A DNA stretch of 64,000 nucleotides from Rosa chinensis (Eukaryota; Streptophyta; Magnoliopsida; Rosales; Rosaceae), in the NCBI RefSeq assembly GCF_002994745.2, contig NC_037094.1, forward strand, positions 12,647,001 through 12,711,000. Reading direction: 5' to 3'. This document shows, piece by piece, positions 60,670 through 64,000 of the stretch (positions are counted from its first letter, which is position 1; every line of letters begins with the position of its first letter). A program made the position numbers and the translations under genes. The notes under the pieces are model-generated. The model saw nothing but the letters and a program-made list of their open reading frames with translations. It did no database searches and was not told the origin of the DNA.

Positions 60670-61561
60670 TATTTAAAAATAAATAACAGTATTGAAATAA
60701 TAATAAATAAATAAAGATATAATGGACATAATTCTCCTAACCATGATTTCACTCTTCTGGTATTAGTACATGTTCCAATTGACGAACTAGAATGAAAATC
60801 TTTTTTATAACTTTTAACTTTGAAAAATAGTGATTCATGATTTTTGAGTTTCGTCAATTTAAGAAATATATAAAAGAACTAAAAATAATTTAAAAATGAG
60901 ATAATTTTGATAAGAACTAATAATATCCGATTTTGGCTAAAAAAGTCAATAATTTTTGGTAGAATGGCGATGAGATTCAGACATGAACTGTTGTTAGTTT
61001 ATAGTTTTTGACATTTTCTTTTTCTTTTTCTTTTTCACCTTAAGAAGAAATAAACAATTTTCTATTAATATTAAAAATTACTAATTACAGCCAAAGTAAG
61101 TAACATGTCACAAAATTAATCTTAGGATAATACCAATGGTTAAGATAATATCATGTAATTTGGAGATCAATACATCAAGTGCACTGAAGAATTTTCGCTC
61201 TTCCATCATCCTAGATTGTAGTTAGAAATTTGTTCATTATTGGGAGGGACTACTAAAAACGAAGTAAGGATGCAGAAACCTTGACCTGGTCATAATTGAT
61301 TTTCACACTTAGCGGTCATAAAAGTGGAGGAAATTCAATGGACATCGTTCAATTTCATCTCTTGGGAGAAAGAAAAAAAAATGGCGGGAAGCATTATGCA
61401 CTGTACATTGAACCATCTCCAATTTTTTGGCGAAGAGAAGAATCATCCATGTTAGAATTCAAACCCTAGCTAGGATTCTTATTTTCTGGGTGTAAATATG
61501 TACAAAAGACAACCTCACCGATTATAGATTTATTTTGATCATAATCATCTATGTGGTGATC
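60670..61561. other. Intergenic between divergent genes
   Basis: Shared upstream region of the minus-strand 56565-60474 gene and the plus-strand CYBDOM gene. AT-rich; a CTTTTT pyrimidine run near 61018. No further gene. Confidence 0.5.
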
Positions 61562-63398
61562 ATGGGTAATTATTCCAAGTACTTCATAGCTATGTTCTAT
61601 GTATTCATAAAGATGATGATACTGTTATTAGAGCCAAAGAAGAACCAAATGGTGAATGCAGCGGATATGAACAATACAACTGTTGTGGTGCCTCATTTTT
61701 GTGCTACAGATTCAACTCCTCTTCACGAACCCTATAAGGATATCCGGAAATTCATCTGTTCATCGCTTGATTGGCACGGCTACAGTATCGCCGTAAGTCA
61801 GATTATCTATCTAGAAATGTCTCCAATATCCTGTCAAGCAGTCTGGTAATGTATCATAGCATGCAATGCGACCTATATATAGATTGATTCCCCAATTTCT
61901 TACCGTGCTTCTTTTTAAATTCAATTTGAGCTTTCAAAACCGACATGAGAACTTAATGTCTCTTTTTACATCTAGAACGCATTAGTCCCTTGAAGAATGT
62001 TAGCTTCATATACATTGAATGCGATCTATTAATTTTTGAACATGTTATAAGCTTTAGGATTTAAAAATATGGACCCGCTTATTTAGTCAACTTCTTGTGT
62101 AATTGAATGACATATGCAGTTCTGGAAAGATGAACATGATGTTGTTACAATAGTACTATCGGGTATGTATGAAATGAACTGGATTGGAGTTGGAGTATCG
62201 CGAGATGGGAAAATGGTGGGTGCGAGTGCTGTGGTGGGATGGCTGCGAGGCAAAGACAGCAACTCCAGCGTTATAAAGAAGTACTTTTTGGAGGGTCAGT
62301 CGAGTGATCAATTTGTGCCAGATAAAGGTGATCTGGAATTCGGCAAAGCTGCTCCTACAATGCTTCTTCAAGACACAACCATTTACCTGGCATTTCAACT
62401 TCAATTTGCAAACGGTATTACTCGTCAACCTTTTATATTTGCTGCTGGAATAGGAAAGCCTGGTGACAACAACATCCTACCAAAGTACGCCTTTAATACC
62501 TCCATGACAGTTGATTTCTCTAAAGGTTAGTGGAGGCCTCTACTCCCAGCCCCCTACTTGTTTGTTGGTTTGCCAGATACACACTGGGATGGGGTTATAT
62601 ATACTGCACCTGAGGAAGTGTGTACTCGATATATATTGTTGGTTAGCTCATTTCCTCGTAACACAAGCATTTGGGATTGTCCGTGATATTTCAAGCGCTC
62701 AGCGCGATTACTTTTAACATATGATGTCAACCACCATGCAGGTACTTTCACTCTTGGTTATGTAGACATCAGCAAAGTGAAGCTGAGCCATGGAATTCTG
62801 GCTATAGTTGGATGGGGCATATTCATTCCATTAGGAGTAGCATTGGCCAGGTACCTTAGGGATCTTGAACCTTTGTGGTACTATCTTCATTCATCAGTTC
62901 AGTTTGTGGGATTCTTTGTTGGCCTTGCTGCTGTGGCTGTTGGGAAGTCATTATACGATCGTATAGATGCCGACTTCTTATACCACAGAGCCATCGGCTA
63001 CACCGTGCTTTCTCTTAGTGTTCTTGAGGTTTGACCTCTTATTCTTACCACCCTTGCTCTGTTATTCATGTAAGGTTATATTTACTTCTAAAACTGATGA
63101 GTTTCTTTCCTCTTAGGTGTGCCAATTCGTCATGAGGCCGTCGAGTAGTTCCAATGTTCGGTACTACTGGAATCTGGCTCATTATTGGGTGGGGAGAATT
63201 ACAATCTTGCTCGGACCCGTCAACATTCTCATTGGACTCTACTGTGGAAATGGAGGTGAAAAGTTAAAGATTACATATTTATGTGTTCTTGTTTTCTTTG
63301 TTGTGGCTGCACTCCTCTTAGAAATACGGCTGCTGATGAAGAGGAAAAGAGAAGCACCTACCAATTTGACCAAGACTCCTGTTTTTCAAGTTGATTAA
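61562..63398 (+). CDS. DOMON and cytochrome b561 domain protein (CYBDOM)
   Basis: A plasma-membrane-type electron carrier thought to use ascorbate to reduce apoplastic acceptors. Four exons keep frame: 61562-61792, 62120-62525, 62742-63028 and 63117-63398 (1,206 nt, 401 residues). Residues 1-35 are hydrophobic and act as a signal peptide or anchor. A DOMON domain (about 60-215) contains WIGVGVSRDGKMVG. The b561 core has five or so membrane segments with the four haem-ligand histidines in LSHG, YLHS, LYHRAIG and LAHYWVG. A basic tail (LMKRKREA) ends the protein. The start ATG at 61562 was chosen because an upstream in-frame TTG is not a plant start. The acceptor and donor at each exon are canonical. 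Confidence 0.92.
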
Positions 63399-63871
63399 CC
63401 TGATTAGGGTGAATGTAAATTGGTTAGAAACAATCGCTCATAGATCTTTTTCCTAACATCTTCATCTTCTGCACAATTAACCGCAAATGGTGAAAAAGAA
63501 TCAGGTCTGAACAACAAAACCAGAAAAGCAACTAGCGGGAAGCTTACTCTGAAATCTTCCTTTAAATCCTAAATCCCAAAACCTAGGAGAAAAATAAGAA
63601 CAAAGCAGATGCAGATGCCCTAGTGATAAACTACATAGCTCCTCCATTGTACACCAATGACAAGAAACAATAGCATAATGAAAATCAACCGGACACAAGA
63701 AGGATATTAAAATTCAACTTTATACTTTGAAAAAGGGAATCAGTAGTCCAAAAAGAAGAGACTACTATATACAGAGTCAGTGAAGGAAACAAAATGGATA
63801 CCAAATGTTGCAAAAGAAAGAAAATAATGGCCTACAGACAAGTAGAACAGGCCATTATATTTTGCCTATGA
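63399..63871. other. Convergent 3' region
   Basis: 3' UTRs of the CYBDOM gene (plus) and of the minus-strand gene at the right edge. Nothing else seen. Confidence 0.5.
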
Positions 63872-64000
63872 TTACTTTCCAGCTGCGTAGTAGTCTCTTG
63901 CTGCATCTAGGCGTAGTATCAGTTCAGGCAATTGTCTTCTAGCAGGTCCATTAACTGTGTCTGAATTAGTTGCCAAATCGCCCGCCTCTTCCCCAAGGGA
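63872..64000 (-). CDS. Last exon of a gene cut by the right edge
   Basis: The frame is open from 64000 to the stop TAA at 63874-63872. It reads SLGEEAGDLATNSDTVNGPA then RRQLPELILRLDAARDYYAA and GK. Composition and a clean stop suggest a true C-terminus. The family is not recognised from 42 residues. Confidence 0.6.
   Translation of the reverse strand, partial: SLGEEAGDLATNSDTVNGPARRQLPELILRLDAARDYYAAGK

Overview
This 64-kb window is nuclear DNA from a eudicot plant; the family cannot be fixed from sequence alone. The evidence is spliced genes with GT-AG introns, plant gene families (FAR1-related, AP2-like, CYBDOM, plant UDP-glucose epimerase) and plant-type transposable elements. There is no bacterial or organellar gene content, and neither CRISPR arrays nor rRNA genes were seen.

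Left third (1-22 kb): a nested transposon graveyard. A minus-strand Ty3/gypsy gag with its 5' LTR (1-3149) abuts a decayed plus-strand Ty1/copia element with its 3' LTR (3150-6405). Next is a minus-strand FAR1-related/MULE transposase pseudogene (6644-8994). A 5'-truncated Sirevirus-like copia element follows (about 9303-20270) with gag, pol, an envelope-like ORF, polypurine tract and 3' LTR. Its integrase is split by a 2,911-bp hAT-type element (11765-14675) with a perfect 8-bp target duplication. That hAT element carries fragments resembling three unrelated host genes: ribosomal protein L12, HGH1 and calmodulin. A shorter element with similar ends lies at 21016-22000.

Middle (22-43 kb): an intronless fructokinase pseudogene; an intact nine-exon UDP-glucose 4-epimerase gene (24520-27542, minus) with a decayed copy of its last exon just downstream; a long gene-poor stretch with tandem repeats; an orphan AP2-like first exon (31605-31991, minus); a RING-H2 pseudogene; a LINE-like repeat interrupted by a solo LTR; and a cluster of SINEs, MITEs and local duplications.

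Right third (43-64 kb): four apparently functional or partly visible genes among smaller transposons. These are a nine-exon RluA-type RNA pseudouridine synthase (43051-45457, plus), a twelve-exon chloroplast-type membrane protein of unknown function (56565-60474, minus), a four-exon DOMON/cytochrome b561 gene (61562-63398, plus) and the last exon of a minus-strand gene at the right edge. Between them lie a DUF4283 pseudogene split by a hAT-like element, a long-terminal-inverted-repeat MITE, a second LINE-like copy with a 19-bp target duplication, and a RING-H2 gene with several degenerate relatives. The intact genes do not form a pathway or cluster. They are ordinary host genes in a transposon-rich region, and the unusual content is in the mobile DNA, above all the multi-gene-capturing hAT element.

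Exon boundaries were inferred by hand from splice consensus, reading-frame continuity and family resemblance. Family names come from recognition of motifs, not from searches.
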